Assembly (NCBI GenBank): GCA_013399015.1
Contig: VWZX01008461.1
Coordinates: 2,026,926 to 2,090,925, forward strand
Reading direction: 5' to 3'
Length of the DNA stretch: 64,000 bases
Source: Galbula dea
Lineage: Eukaryota; Chordata; Aves; Piciformes; Galbulidae
The position numbers and the translations under genes were made by a program. This document shows, one piece after another, positions 56,101 to 64,000 of the stretch (positions within the stretch are counted from its first letter, which is position 1; every line of letters begins with the position of its first letter). The notes beneath the pieces were generated by a model. The model saw nothing but the letters and a program-made list of their open reading frames with translations. It made no database searches and was not told the origin of the DNA.

Positions 56101-58438
56101 GCTGGACTCATCCCCTCCAGCCCGTGGACCCTTGTGCAGCTCAAGCAAGCCCAGAAACGACCCTGTTTGACCCCACTTCAGTTACAGGATATCTCCCACC
56201 TCTGTGCTCAGACCAAGCCCAGCTGCTGGGCCACAAACACAGAGGCTGCACCGAGGCACAAGGAGAGGCTCAGAAGACCAAGCCTGAGACCAGAGGAGAT
56301 GTTCATGTCCCTCTGGCCACAGCACGTGTCCTGCAGGGGTTGGCTCTTGAACCCAGGGCTCCAAAATGCCACTGTCAGCCCCAACCCACACCAGTGTTGA
56401 ACCCATGTCAGGCTCCACATGTGGCACCCCCACCCCACCCACCAGCAGTCTGACACCTCCCTGCCTCACTCCCAGGGCTTTCAGTTCCCCAAACAGGACA
56501 AGGACACTGAACAGCACCAGCAGTGTGTGGGAAGGGTCCTGGCATGGCAGTGTTACTCCAGCCCTTAGGGGAGGACCCCTCTAGCCCTCAGATGTGGCAC
56601 CCATAGCTGCTGGCTGTTGACCACAACCTGCAGCTGTTTCTCAGGCTCCTTCCTGCCTCCTTTAAAGCAGTAAATTAAATAAGAGAGGGAATTTTGCTGC
56701 CCCACACCTTGCTTGGGGACAGACTGTCAGTTCTCTGAAGCAGGAGTTGATTCCCTATTACTGAAGACATTGCATCACTTCCTCTTACAAAATATTTGTG
56801 TTGCCATAATGGCATTAAACCAGCCCCAGTGACAATGTCACCAAAGAAGGACTCAGCTCAGCTCAAGCTCCCCAAAGCCAGACCCTTGGCACCAGCTGCT
56901 GCTGCAGGAGATGTGTCTCCAGGGTACCTAGACTTCAGGAAGAAAGGCCTTCAGGGCTGGTGAGTGCTGGGAGAGACCACCAGGGCTGCTCAGACCTTTC
57001 TGGGGCTTTGATTTCAAGCTCAGGGAGCAGGAACAGAAATTGCACCAAGCACCTGCACAGGATGCAGCCAGCAGAGCTTAGCAGAGCTCAACCCCCCCAG
57101 GGAATTTCCCAACCAGCAGCACTATTTCCCCCTCAGCCCCTGCCCCTCACCTGGCAAGTGTGGGATGATTCTCTTCTCCATGCTGATGTCTCCAGATTCA
57201 ATGGGGAACATCTCCTTCAGGGCTCTCTGCAGAACCAGGGGGATCATAGAATCACAGCATGGTTTAGGTTAGAAGAGACCTTTCCAGGTCATCTAGTCCA
57301 ACCCCCTTGCAGTCAGCAGGGACAGCTGCAACTAGAGCAGGTTGCTCAGAGCCCCAAACAACCTGACCTGGGATGGTTCCAGGGATGGGACATCTCCCAC
57401 CTCTCTGGGTAACCTGGGTCAGGGCCTTACCACCTTCAGGGTACATTTGTCTAACTCTCCCCTTCTTCTAGTTTCAAACCATCACCCCTTGTCCTATTGC
57501 AACAGGCACCAGGGGACCCATCCCCTGTGACACCCACAGCCTCTCTCCCTTTCCCAGCATGTTCTGGCTGGACCCTGAGCCTCCACACTGGGAGAAATCT
57601 GCCAGAGAAGCACAGAGCTGATGGCTCCCTGCTTGGAAAGCAGAAGGAGATTGAAGCACTGGTAACCCAGAAACCTCTTTTGAGCCAGGATTTGTTTTGG
57701 GGCAATTTCAACTGGAATTCACCCTCCTCTTGTGTTGCCAACCCCAAGCCCCTGGGGCAGTGGGCCAGGGGCTGGAGCCCACCCTGGGGGGACTCACGTG
57801 GAACTCATATATCTCGGTGAAGCGGCGGTAGACAAGCTTCTCAGAGAGGTCATTCCACTTCACCAGGAACATGTAGACCTGAGGAGCAGAGCAGAGGTGC
57901 TGCAGCTCTAGGGTTGCATGTATGGGAGGGGGGAGGACCCCAAACTCCACTGCAGCCAAAGCCCTCGAGGAGCACCCGTGGCATGGTTTAGCTTCCACCA
58001 CCCCAATGGGAGTAGTTCTGGCCAGGCAGTGAGTGAGTGAGCTGGGCACTAGGGAAGGTTGGCAGGGATGGAGGGGAGCCAGAAACACCCAAAGAGGTGG
58101 GAACTGAAGAGGGAAAAGCCATCTCCAAGTCTGCAAAGTAACCTTTGTGATGGCTTGTAAAGAAGGTGCTCAAAATCTCACCTGGTCAGGACATTTTAGC
58201 CTCTGGCTACTTCCAGCTCACGCCATCAGCCATGACCTCTCCCCCCCGACCCCCAAAAAACAGGATGCTCTTAGATCCCTGGTCATATTTATATTTGCTG
58301 GCCATGCTTTCCCAACCCCCAGAAGTCCTCACTACTCAGCCTGCCAGAAGCTCTTTGCACACTCACATAGTGCTGGCTGGGGAAAAACCTCTTCTCGTAG
58401 CCCAGCAGCTCGATGTGTCGGATGAAGGCATCTCCCAT
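50017..58438 (-). CDS. NCF1: NCF1 (p47phox), complete, 389 aa in 11 coding exons
   Basis: Cytosolic organiser subunit of the phagocyte NADPH oxidase. After phosphorylation it carries p67phox to membrane p22phox. Coding exons 5' to 3' on the minus strand: 58367-58438, 57798-57878, 57151-57226, 55613-55778, 55415-55470, 54998-55120, 54360-54467, 53529-53646, 52487-52594, 50938-51080, 50017-50135; 1170 nt, all phases consistent. PX domain at 4-121, with Arg43 (VYRRF) and Arg90 (ENRQ) for phosphoinositide binding. Tandem SH3 domains at about 156-285, with Trp193 and Trp263 in the GWW motifs. Basic autoinhibitory region at about 292-340, then the PAVPPRP motif for the p67phox SH3. Numbering stays collinear with human (390 aa) to about residue 300. 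No frameshift; the exon 2 boundary is intact, unlike the GT-deleted human pseudogenes. The C-terminal tail has lost some phosphosites (see findings). Confidence 0.96.
50938..51080 (-). CDS. NCF1: NCF1 coding exon 10 (autoinhibitory region)
   Basis: Acceptor ctcactgcag. Encodes RSTIRNVKSIHKQGRRQISQ, ETYRRNSKKYIQSRRNMKGK and LQNKANVI. Serines aligned with human S303, S310, S320 and S328 are present. Ends in phase 1 at the perfect donor gtaagt. Confidence 0.94.
52487..52594 (-). CDS. NCF1: NCF1 coding exon 9
   Basis: Acceptor gcactgcag. Encodes RKDETTGYYPSMYLQKAGEA then NTSGKSELRNRSAPPR, the end of the second SH3 and the start of the autoinhibitory region. Phase 2 at gtagga. Confidence 0.95.
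52795..52871 (+). mobile_element. CR1 LINE 3' tail fragment
   Basis: agcagttggacttgatggtc, aaagggctcttccaacc and tail catgattcca, in an NCF1 intron. Confidence 0.85.
53529..53646 (-). CDS. NCF1: NCF1 coding exon 8 (second SH3)
   Basis: Acceptor cttgtgtgcag. Encodes GELYTVQKSYTAMEEDELTL then KEGDTIEVIHKLLDGWWVI. Carries Trp263. Ends two bases into an Arg codon at gtgaga. Confidence 0.95.
54360..54467 (-). CDS. NCF1: NCF1 coding exon 7 (first SH3, 3' half)
   Basis: Acceptor ctttccttgcag. Encodes GWWFCQMKNKRGWVPAAYLE then PMDGPDESEEQEPNYA. Carries Trp193, which grips the p22phox proline-rich tail. Phase 1 at gtaaaa. Confidence 0.95.
54998..55120 (-). CDS. NCF1: NCF1 coding exon 6 (first SH3, 5' half)
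   Basis: Acceptor ctcctacccag. Encodes DITGPIVLQTYRAIADYEKC, STSEMALQAGDMVDVVEKSE and Ser, ending in phase 1 at gtaatg. Confidence 0.95.
55415..55470 (-). CDS. NCF1: NCF1 coding exon 5
   Basis: Acceptor acccatgtag. Encodes IKKPEVFILPKDVKKTLS, the linker between the PX and first SH3 domains. Ends in phase 1 at gtaaga. Confidence 0.93.
55613..55778 (-). CDS. NCF1: NCF1 coding exon 4
   Basis: Acceptor cttctcccccag. Encodes APKWFDGQRSTENRQDTLAE, YCSALVNLPPKISRCQHVLS and FFTVRHDDMSPVTDS. Ends two bases into a Gln codon at gtgagt. Contains Arg90 of the PX basic pocket. Confidence 0.95.
57151..57226 (-). CDS. NCF1: NCF1 coding exon 3
   Basis: Acceptor ggttctgcag. Encodes RALKEMFPIESGDISMEKRI then IPHLP, ending in phase 1 at gtgagg. 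The 3' end of a CR1 lies about 16 nt upstream of the exon. Confidence 0.94.
57243..57508 (-). mobile_element. CR1 LINE fragment, pair member B, at the NCF1 exon 3 acceptor
   Basis: On +: catagaatcacagcatggtt, ggtcatctagtccaaccccc, gcagtcagcagggacagctg. Same strand as NCF1. Its 3' terminus lies about 16 nt upstream of exon 3, which starts at 57226. Confidence 0.92.
57798..57878 (-). CDS. NCF1: NCF1 coding exon 2
   Basis: Acceptor tctgctcctcag. Encodes VYMFLVKWNDLSEKLVYRRF then TEIYEFH. Holds the PX-domain Arg43. Phase 0 at both ends. Confidence 0.95.
58367..58438 (-). CDS. NCF1: NCF1 coding exon 1 with start codon
   Basis: ATG at 58438-58436, encoding MGDAFIRHIELLGYEKRFFP then SQHY. Phase 0 at donor gtgagt. 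It is 24 codons long, as in human. Confidence 0.95.
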
Positions 58439-58558
58439 AGCTGCTCCTGGCCAAGGTGTCCCACTCTGGCCCTTGCTCCTGCCTCCCTGGGTGTCTCAGT
58501 GTCCTCTCCTCCTCTCTGCCTTCACACACAGCTCCTCTTCACTGTTAAAGCACTCGAA

Positions 58559-58570
58559 GGAGGAAGTCCT
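58559..58570 (+). promoter_or_regulatory. Candidate PU.1/ETS site upstream of NCF1
   Basis: ggaggaagtcct, about 120 bp before the NCF1 ATG, matches the GAGGAAGT core that PU.1 prefers. Human NCF1 is known to depend on PU.1 in myeloid cells. The position here is inference, and short motifs recur by chance. Confidence 0.3.
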
Positions 58571-60631
58571 GCTGCAATCACACTCATAATCCTTTACCCA
58601 CTGTGGTTTGTATTGACTCGGTGCTTCCCACTGGGGAGCCTCCAGCCCAGCCCCATCAGGGCTGGGGAGGAGGCAAACAGTAGGGAGGCCTCTGGGATGC
58701 CCTGGAGGAACCTCTGAAATCAGAGGAGAGTGATGGTCAGCTGTCCTGATAGCCCAGTTGCTCCTCTGATCACTGGCACGGGTTCCCACTCTGGCAGAAG
58801 TGCAAGGACAGACAAGTGCCTTGGCAACGGCAACCAGAGGAGTCCTGACCCTCTGGAGCACAGCTGCCTGAGGTGAATGAGGCATGGAAGGTGCTTCCTG
58901 ATCCCAGGGATGGCAGCACCATCCTCTATAGGGGTGGGAGCCCATCCTGTGCTCCCAGGGGATGTGGGGAAGCTGAGGACACTGTGCAGGCAGGATAGGG
59001 CAGCCCCAGGATTGGTGTATAAGAGCTCCTGCCTTTCCATCACACCATCCTTTCCTTTCAGTCACCTACAGCTTCCCCAAAACCTTCTATCAAAAGGCTC
59101 CCCTGAAGAGATCCTGGGGAGCTGAGCCTGTCCCAGTGCTGCAGCTCTGGGCACTGGGCTGCACTTGGCTGGGGGGGGACTCCAGGCACGGGGAGAGCCC
59201 AGGGTGGGCTGGAGCTGGGCTCCACTGGGAGAGCAAGAGAGTCCTTCCCAGAGCCCTCTGAAACGGCAGTGCACCAGCATCTTCCTCTTCCTCCAGCCCA
59301 GCTCTGAGCAGAAAGGCCTGAAGGGACAAGAGGACTGCATGTTATCAGCCCCACACTGCTCACAAGCAAAGCTGCAGCGAGCAGCACTTTTGCCCCCAGC
59401 AAGGGCACCCTCGATCACAACATGTGCCAGTGCTAGGCTGGTCCCTGCCAGAGCTGGGACCCACTCTCCCTAGGATGCTGGGAAGGAGCCCAGCTCCAGT
59501 CCTGAGCCCTCACAGCCCCATCCCCTCTGGGAACCTATGCTTGGCTGCAGCTGGTGTCCCTGACCAGCCAACTCCTTCCCAGGAGCTGGTCATGACAGCA
59601 AGTCCAGACCCATGCTCAAGCAGGAGATGCCCTGGTCAGGGAGGCAGGACCTGGGTCCCTGTTCCCCAAACCAGCAGCAGAGTCAATGTAGGCTCTCTCC
59701 CCTCTGACCATTAACAGCAAACCATGGCACAGGGTCAGCCCCTGATGACCTTATTAGCTGTAAAAACAAAAAGTTGGCTCTGGAAATGCTACCCCTGGCT
59801 TTCCCCTGAAACACAGTGCCTTTGCAGCTGCTGAGTCAGAAACATGGCCACTGAAAACTGGCTTGTTCTCATCTTAACATGGGAACTTCTCTACATGCAA
59901 GGTAAAATTAGACAACCAAGACCATGAAACAAAGATTTCCCCCCAGGGCTGTTTGGATTCTGCTCTGTTCCTAGCCAGGCTGCTGCTGCAGGAGCAGCTT
60001 TTGTCATGCAAGCTAGCTTCCTAATGAGCATGGTTTGCACTAGATTTCAAACTGCCTTTCAGACAGTGCATTACTGGAAACCACTTTCCTGTGCTGTTTC
60101 CTGTTTCCTCACTCCTCATCTTGTGATGTGAGAAATGAAACAAGAGCTTGTAAGATCTCCCTGCTGCTGAGGGGTAAACCCCAAAGTGAGACACAGCCTG
60201 GAACTCACTGTGATCCCCTGCTGAGTGGCCCCACCAACACTCCCAGAGCTGGTCAGTAGGTGTCACAGAGTCTAGTTGTAGAAGGAAGTGATGACCCATC
60301 TGATGGCCAAGCCTAGTTCATGGTGTTCAGGAGCTGATTCACAGTTTGGGAGACACAGCTGGCATTAGTCTGAGTGCAGGACCTGAGTTCTGAGAGAGAT
60401 GGAGAACTTCCACTGGCCTCCAGAGTTGAGAGGTGGCCACCAGGCTTTGCAGCAGTGCACCTCTGCTCCAGAGGGACAACAGCAGAGGCAGGGCTTAAGG
60501 TGACACATTTCTTTCAAGGTTCTGGAAGACCAAATGCTGGAGATTTAGGAGTTTGTTGGGTGAATGGACTGGCCTCTTTCCTGCAGTGCTCCACCCAAAA
60601 CTACCACCAGAATCTCCTGGAAATTAAAAGC

Positions 60632-60650
60632 TGGGGTGGGGGGGGGAGGG
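60632..60650 (+). repeat. G-run
   Basis: ggggtgggggggggaggg, upstream of NCF1; can form a G-quadruplex in principle. Confidence 0.9.
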
Positions 60651-60846
60651 CAGCCTTGCTAGGCTACCAGCTGTGCACAAAGCACCTCCTAAAGATAGCT
60701 GGGAGTGAGGAAGGGATGGACCCTCCTTCTGCTTTTCAAAAGGGGAAGTGGAGAGCCAGCTGAAAGCCTGGGGAAAGCTGCATTAGCTCATTTCCCCTTC
60801 CTAAACACTTCTAGCAGCAAGAGCAGAACTGGCTGTCACCCTGCTC

Positions 60847-61098
60847 AGAGTCATGGAAAAGATCTCTGAGATCACTGAGTCCAACTGTTAACCTAACACT
60901 GCCAGGTCACCACTCAACCATGACCCTCAGCACCACATCTCCATGGTTTTTGAAGATCTCCAGGGATGGTGACTCCAGCACTGCCCAACCTTCCTTCAGG
61001 TAGTTATAGAGAGGGAGAAGGTCTCTCCTGAGCCTCCTTTTCTCCAGGCTAAAGAGCCCCGGTTCCCTCAGCTGCTCCTCACAACACTTGTGCTCTGG
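60847..61098 (-). mobile_element. CR1 LINE 3' fragment with internal deletion
   Basis: On +: gagtccaactgttaacctaa, ctccagggatggtgactcca, caggtagttatagagaggga and cagctgctcctcacaacact. The middle part usually found between gcactgccc and the ggtagttatag stretch is missing. Confidence 0.9.
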
Positions 61099-62144
61099 GA
61101 CTGAGACAGGAAGGCAGCACTTCAGCAGCCACCACCAGCTTCCATCTGGAGAGCTAGAAGGCATAACTGGGATGAGCACTTCCAAAAGGAGTCAGTATGG
61201 AGCTAACCCTGCTCCTCCTGACATCCACAGCACAAGTACTGAAGTGGAAGCACCTAGATTTGCATGGACCAACAGTGAAAACACAAGCACACCCCCTACA
61301 GCTCTGCCATGCTCCAGCCAGCAGGACAGAGCATCTGCTGTTCTGAATTCATCTGCTGACTTTCAGGCTGCTCCCAGGGAACAGCCACTGTAGCCAACTG
61401 AATGTAGGGCTTCAAACCTTGCCTAGAAGATCCAAGCACCTCAGCCACCTGGAGTTGGGTTTCTGTCTGAGACAAAAGCCTGGAACTGGCTTCCTTTGCT
61501 GGAATCAGTAGCAGTGCCACCAGCCTGCCCTACCTGCCTCCAGAATCACTGCTAGAACTGGCTTTGCTGGAAGACATGGCAGTGTGTACTGCAGGGACAG
61601 TCATGAAACCCAGCAGAAAGGTCTTTATTTCTTACCAGGGAATAAAGGTTAACCACCTGTGCAGAATGCAGTCATCCCAAAGTGATGCCAGTGAAGAGAA
61701 ACCTTTACAATCCTCTGCATCTTCCCTAGAGAGATTCTCATGTAGCCAGAAATTCACAGCTCTTGTGGTTTGTGAAACCTAAAAACCCCCCAAAAACATG
61801 TGCACACCAGCCTCTTACTGATGTGGAGCATAACCAGGATTAGAGGAGACTTAACTTTGGACAGTGTAGGACTGAGAGCAGCTTGGAACTCATGTTTCCA
61901 TTCCCAGTTCCAGGTGAACCACAGCCTTCAGGAGAACAGCTCTGCCACAGGTCCAGGAGGGCTTTGCCTCCATCAGGACTGCAAGACCAGAGCCATCACA
62001 CACAAACCATGGGATCTTCTGATTAAACTTGGAGTTAATGGAACAGAACTGGAACAGGCTTTAACTGAACCTGCTTCCTAATCCACACCCTGAGATCCTG
62101 ACTATCTCACAGCCCACCTAATGCTCAAGGCAACCAGTTGATCC

Positions 62145-62150
62145 TTTATT
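62145..62150 (-). terminator. GTF2I: Candidate poly(A) signal AATAAA, GTF2I
   Basis: First canonical minus-strand hexamer after the GTF2I stop, about 1.5 kb downstream. Confidence 0.5.
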
Positions 62151-63016
62151 GATGAAAACCACAGGAATTGTGCCAGGTAGCATAGGAAAAAATCAGGTCA
62201 AATATACAGACAGGATTGTCCAAACAGCCAGGAAAACAGGAAGAACCCAAAATGAATGGGTTTTTTTTTCCCCTCCTCCAAAATAAAACCAACAAACTGA
62301 ACTACTTGCAGGAATTATTCTTCATTCCAAAAAATGAGCTGCCTTCAGGCAGGGTGAAATCCAGCTTTGGTGGGGAGTGTAGCCAGGCTCTGGTAAGTCC
62401 CTGTTGCTTTGAATCCCTGCCATCTCCCAGCACTGCTGCAGCAAGTTGGAGTCTTTACATTATCTTCCAAAGCAAAACCAGCCACTCCAAATCTCCAGTC
62501 ACTCTCTGCTTTAAGTCAATTCACAGAACTGCTGAAAAAAGTAGAGATTTCTATCTGAAAGTACAAAAAAGGCTTTGTATAGAAGGTACTTCTCTTATAC
62601 AGCTATATTACACAGTTCAGGGCAGTCCCAGCAGCCTCTTCTCAGAGCTGGATGCTTCTGACTAGAGAAGAAACATCACAAGAAATGAGTTAGTGTCATT
62701 GCATCTCTATCTCCTCACAAGTCTAAGTAGTTTATGTTGTTTTTCTCAGGCCTTTAGCTCTGGACTCAGAACACAAAAGCTGAATGCTGCTCTCAAGAAA
62801 TACCAGGTTAAATGTGTGCTTGAGAGGTCTCCAAGAATTGCAATCAAAGATCTGCTTTGGTACAGATCTGTAAATCCAGCAGCTTGCCCAAAGCATCCCA
62901 AAATCCAACCCCTGCAGCACCACACTGTGCTGCCACTGCTCAGACTAAACTTCTGTGACCTTTAATGCCCATGTGAGGTGGGATTTCTGTGCCTCCACTA
63001 GCTGAAGTGCCTCCCA

Positions 63017-63462
63017 TGATTCCAAACTTGGGTAGGGGTTGGAAGGAACCTCTGGGGATCATCCAAGTCCAGCCCCCCTGCTCCAGCAGGGTCACCCACA
63101 GCAGCTTGCCCAAGGTCACCTCCAGCTGCCTTGGGAATCTCTCCCCACAAGAAGACTCCACAGCCACTCTGCAAAGCCTGGGCCAGGGCTCCAACACCCT
63201 CACACCAAACAAGCTTCTCCTCCTGCTCAGCTGGAACCTCCTGGCTTCCAGTTGGTGCCCAGTGCTCCTTGGCCTGTCCCTGGCCACCACTGAGCAGAGT
63301 CTGGCCCCAGCCTCTTGCCCCCAGCCTTCAGCTCTTGCTGGGCATTGAGCAGCTCCCCTCTGGGGCTGCTCTTCTCCAGGCTCAGCAGCCCCAGGGCTCT
63401 CAGCCTTTCCTCCTCCCAGAGCTGCTCCAGTGCCCTCAGCATCTTCCTAGCCTCTGCTAGGT
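63017..63462 (-). mobile_element. CR1 LINE 3' fragment (440-bp form, copy 3)
   Basis: On +: gggtaggggttggaaggaac, ctgctccagcagggtcaccc, ccaccactgagcagagtctg, ggggctgctcttctccaggc. In the predicted GTF2I 3' UTR, sense to the gene. Confidence 0.93.
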
Positions 63463-63629
63463 GAGGACTGAGACAAAGGAAAGAAGTGACAAGTAGAGGA
63501 CTGGCACCTTCTGGCATCCAGTCCTGCATCTCAGCCCTCTTCTTCCCACCCAAAAATATCAGAACATGATCCCTTGACAGGTGCTGCCTTCAGGAAACAC
63601 TGAATTCTTTTACCCAGTACTGATGAGCT

Positions 63630-63688
63630 CTACCACGTTGGGTCTGGTTCTTGCTTTATTTGAGGCTTTTCTCCTGATGCTGTAGTAT
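63630..63688 (-). CDS. GTF2I: GTF2I (TFII-I) last coding exon
   Basis: Terminal exon of the gene for TFII-I, a signal-responsive transcription factor built of repeated I-domains. Acceptor ctttttctgcag. The exon completes an Asp codon, then encodes TTASGEKPQIKQEPDPTW and a TAG at 63632-63630. IKQEPDPTW is the exact human C-terminus as I recall it, and IKQE fits the SUMO consensus hydrophobic-Lys-x-Glu known to be used there. The gene continues off the right edge; the penultimate exon is not seen within 63700-64000. The same strand as NCF1 and its position upstream of it agree with known synteny. Only 18 residues support the call, but the match is highly specific. Confidence 0.88.
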
Positions 63689-64000
63689 CTGCAGAAAAAG
63701 CAGCAATGAGTGAAGACAAAAAGGAGCTTCCCAAGCAATTCTGTTGCTGTTGTACACAAGTAAACAAGGATACAAATACAAAAAGCACTAATTTCTCCTT
63801 TTCAACTACTAACAGTCAATAAAAATGTGTTGACAACAATCTGATCCTGTGGAAAAGACCATGTTGATGGCAGTGTAAAGCAGCCTGGGAGCTTAGAGGA
63901 CTCTAGTTTTTAAGTAAGAGGAATGAAAATTGGTATTAGAAGTGTAGGAAACTTAGAAATGATCTTTCTGTAGCTGAAATACTCCCAGGGCTGGAAAGGT
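63689..64000 (-). other. GTF2I last intron, partial
   Basis: AT-rich sequence upstream of the last GTF2I exon with no recognised exon. Confidence 0.6.

Larger units (their letters stand above)
58439..62127. other. Interval between NCF1 5' end and GTF2I 3' end
   Basis: Contains the NCF1 promoter next to 58439, a G-run at 60632-60650 and a CR1 at 60847-61098. No coding exon recognised. Human has nothing large between these two genes either. Confidence 0.5.
62128..63629 (-). other. GTF2I: GTF2I 3' UTR (predicted), carrying a CR1
   Basis: From the stop to an AATAAA at 62150-62145. A CR1 of about 445 bp occupies 63017-63462 in the same orientation as the gene. The AT-rich stretch 62520-62620 looks UTR-like. 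A further AATAAA lies at 61629-61624. Confidence 0.55.

Noticed and set aside
57798..57878. NCF1 pseudogene signature (GT deletion at the start of exon 2)
   Set aside because: The exon 2 start reads cag then gtctacatg in frame, with no deletion. All 11 exons are open, so this is the functional gene type.
1..64000. CRISPR arrays, bacterial operons, tRNA or rRNA genes, endogenous retroviruses
   Set aside because: None seen. No spaced direct repeats of CRISPR type, no tRNA-like clover sequence recognised, and no retroviral gag or pol motifs in the translated frames.

Overview
This is a vertebrate nuclear window, almost certainly from a bird. About 8% of it is CR1 LINE sequence with the avian 3' end (tails of the ATTCTATG type), the introns are short, every splice site I could place is GT-AG, and the gene content matches the avian counterpart of the human 7q11.23 (Williams-Beuren flank) region. 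Several CR1 copies of one 440-510 bp form look very similar to each other. That would fit a lineage with recent CR1 expansion such as Piciformes, but the order-level call is only a guess.

Layout. 1-30.1 kb: the 3' part of CASTOR2 (GATSL2) on the + strand. Seven coding exons at 11963-21997 carry the protein from about residue 62 to the stop. Coding exons 1-2 were not found and should lie left of the window. A very long candidate 3' UTR may run to an AATAAA at 30126. 30.1-33.3 kb: convergent intergenic interval. 33.3-48.7 kb: complete RCC1L (WBSCR16) on the - strand, 11 coding exons, 454 aa, starting in a CpG-rich promoter at about 48.4-48.9 kb. 48.9-49.7 kb: a degenerate CCCAGA/CCCAAA-type tandem repeat, then the NCF1 3' end. 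49.7-58.4 kb: complete NCF1 (p47phox) on the - strand, 11 coding exons, 389 aa, apparently intact. 58.4-62.1 kb: intergenic. 62.1-63.7 kb: the last coding exon and probable 3' UTR of GTF2I on the - strand, with the rest of that gene off the right edge.

The genes form a conserved linkage group, not a pathway. CASTOR2 is a GATOR2-binding regulator of mTORC1. RCC1L is a mitochondrial seven-bladed propeller involved in mitoribosome assembly and OPA1 function. NCF1 is the cytosolic organiser of the phagocyte NADPH oxidase. GTF2I encodes TFII-I. Compared with the human order as I know it, the RCC1L-CASTOR2 pair is inverted relative to GTF2I-NCF1, and no GTF2IRD2 lies between them.

I found no undescribed gene system. 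The most interesting items are structural: a CR1 whose 3' end lies about 16 nt from the NCF1 exon 3 splice acceptor and probably supplies its branch point, missing phosphosites in the NCF1 autoinhibitory tail, and the degenerate hexamer array behind the RCC1L promoter. Exon coordinates come from reading frame, splice consensus and recalled human protein sequences; nothing was aligned by software.
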